The position numbers and the translations under genes are program-made. From NCBI RefSeq assembly GCF_001612685.1, contig NZ_BDAY01000025.1, forward strand, positions 62,001 through 126,000: DNA of 64,000 bases. Direction: 5' to 3'. The notes beneath the pieces are model-generated. The model saw nothing but the letters and a program-made list of their open reading frames with translations. It did not search any database and was not told the DNA's origin. This document shows, piece by piece, positions 63,685-64,000 of this stretch. The first letter of the stretch is position 1. Each line of letters begins with the position of its first letter. Source of the stretch: Nocardia altamirensis NBRC 108246 (GTDB lineage Bacteria > Actinomycetota > Actinomycetes > Mycobacteriales > Mycobacteriaceae).

Positions 63685-64000
63685 CTAAGTTTTCGGCACA
63701 AGACGCGCCAAGGCGCGCGCAGCCAACCGCTGGCGTTCAGTGTCTACCAGGAAGTAGGCCCGAAGGGGCGACGAGGGTGGTTCGATGTACCCGATCCGTC
63801 CATCGCTTCCGATGTAATCTCGCACGTACTGGAACAAGACCGGGCTCTGATTCTTGAGGCCTTCGACGTCGAGCTCGAAGAAACAGAAGCCGACATACAC
63901 GGTGTCGAGCGCAACACTGAACTTGCAGCGTTCCAGATCTTTTTCGCTGACATTCTCTCGCAGGAGCAGGGCCCGAAACTGCCGAATGAGCAGCTCGCGG
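63685..64000 (-). CDS. Unidentified protein, N-terminus beyond window
   Basis: An open frame without a stop runs from the right edge to 63685, giving 105 visible residues. It reads RELLIRQFRALLLRENV at the edge, has a hydrophobic strand VYVGFCFFELDVEGL, then RIGYIEPPSSPLRAYFLVD, and ends LAARALARLVPKT. Even composition and strong codon bias support a real gene. I do not recognise the family. It lies 54 bases upstream of the oxygenase on the same strand and is probably co-transcribed with it. Confidence 0.6.
   Translation of the reverse strand, partial: RELLIRQFRALLLRENVSEKDLERCKFSVALDTVYVGFCFFELDVEGLKNQSPVLFQYVRDYIGSDGRIGYIEPPSSPLRAYFLVDTERQRLAARALARLVPKT

Overview
The window is high-GC actinobacterial DNA, most likely from Nocardia or a close relative (inference). 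Supporting signs are the GC-rich third-position codon bias, a bacterial 20S proteasome beta subunit, a mycothiol-type DinB/TIGR03086 protein, lipobox lipoproteins of nocardial style, and a very large modular NRPS locus. No rRNA, tRNA, CRISPR array, transposase or phage integration gene was seen.

Layout. 1-4.4 kb: an ECF41-type sigma factor cut by the left edge, a lipoprotein, a DJ-1/PfpI protein, two small membrane/secreted proteins, and a TetR regulator. The TetR gene is divergent from an NTF2-like/DUF3237 pair across a striking operator array. 4.4-8.7 kb: an amino-sugar catabolic unit of a GntR/HutC repressor divergent from a sugar-porter MFS, a GlcNAc-kinase-like ATPase and a SIS-domain deaminase-like protein, with two palindromes exactly 30 bp apart. 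8.98-16.2 kb: a compact operon of DegT aminotransferase, MFS exporter, sulfotransferase, atypical SDR, HK97-fold encapsulin-like shell protein, frameshifted FAD amine/amino-acid oxidase and Asp/Glu racemase. It looks like a small natural-product encapsulin (Family 3-like) gene cluster. 16.3-21.7 kb: GNAT/TetR pair, two lipoproteins, a two-component system and a one-domain LuxR protein.

21.7-64 kb: the nonribosomal peptide locus. Two giant, translationally coupled NRPS genes on the minus strand (43979-59170 then 23169-43979) encode nine modules: starter-C-A(Thr)-T / C-A-T / C-A-MT-T / C-A-MT-T // C-A-T / C-A-T-E / C-A-T-E / C-A-T / C-A-MT-T-TE. The colinear product is a nonapeptide starting with Thr, with three N-methylated residues (3, 4, 9) and two D-residues (6, 7), released by a thioesterase. 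A SARP/AfsR-like activator is divergent from the first NRPS gene, and a 2-oxoglutarate/Fe(II) oxygenase lies beyond it.

Beside the 3' end of the NRPS is a stand-alone proteasome beta subunit without prcA, pup or dop. Its S1-pocket positions 45 and 49 (counted from catalytic Thr1) are Phe and Val. A49V is the change known from SalI, the resistance subunit of the salinosporamide cluster. This suggests that the NRPS product may be a proteasome inhibitor and that the beta subunit is its self-resistance gene. The two most notable systems are therefore the encapsulin-centred operon and the NRPS/proteasome pair; whether they cooperate is unknown.
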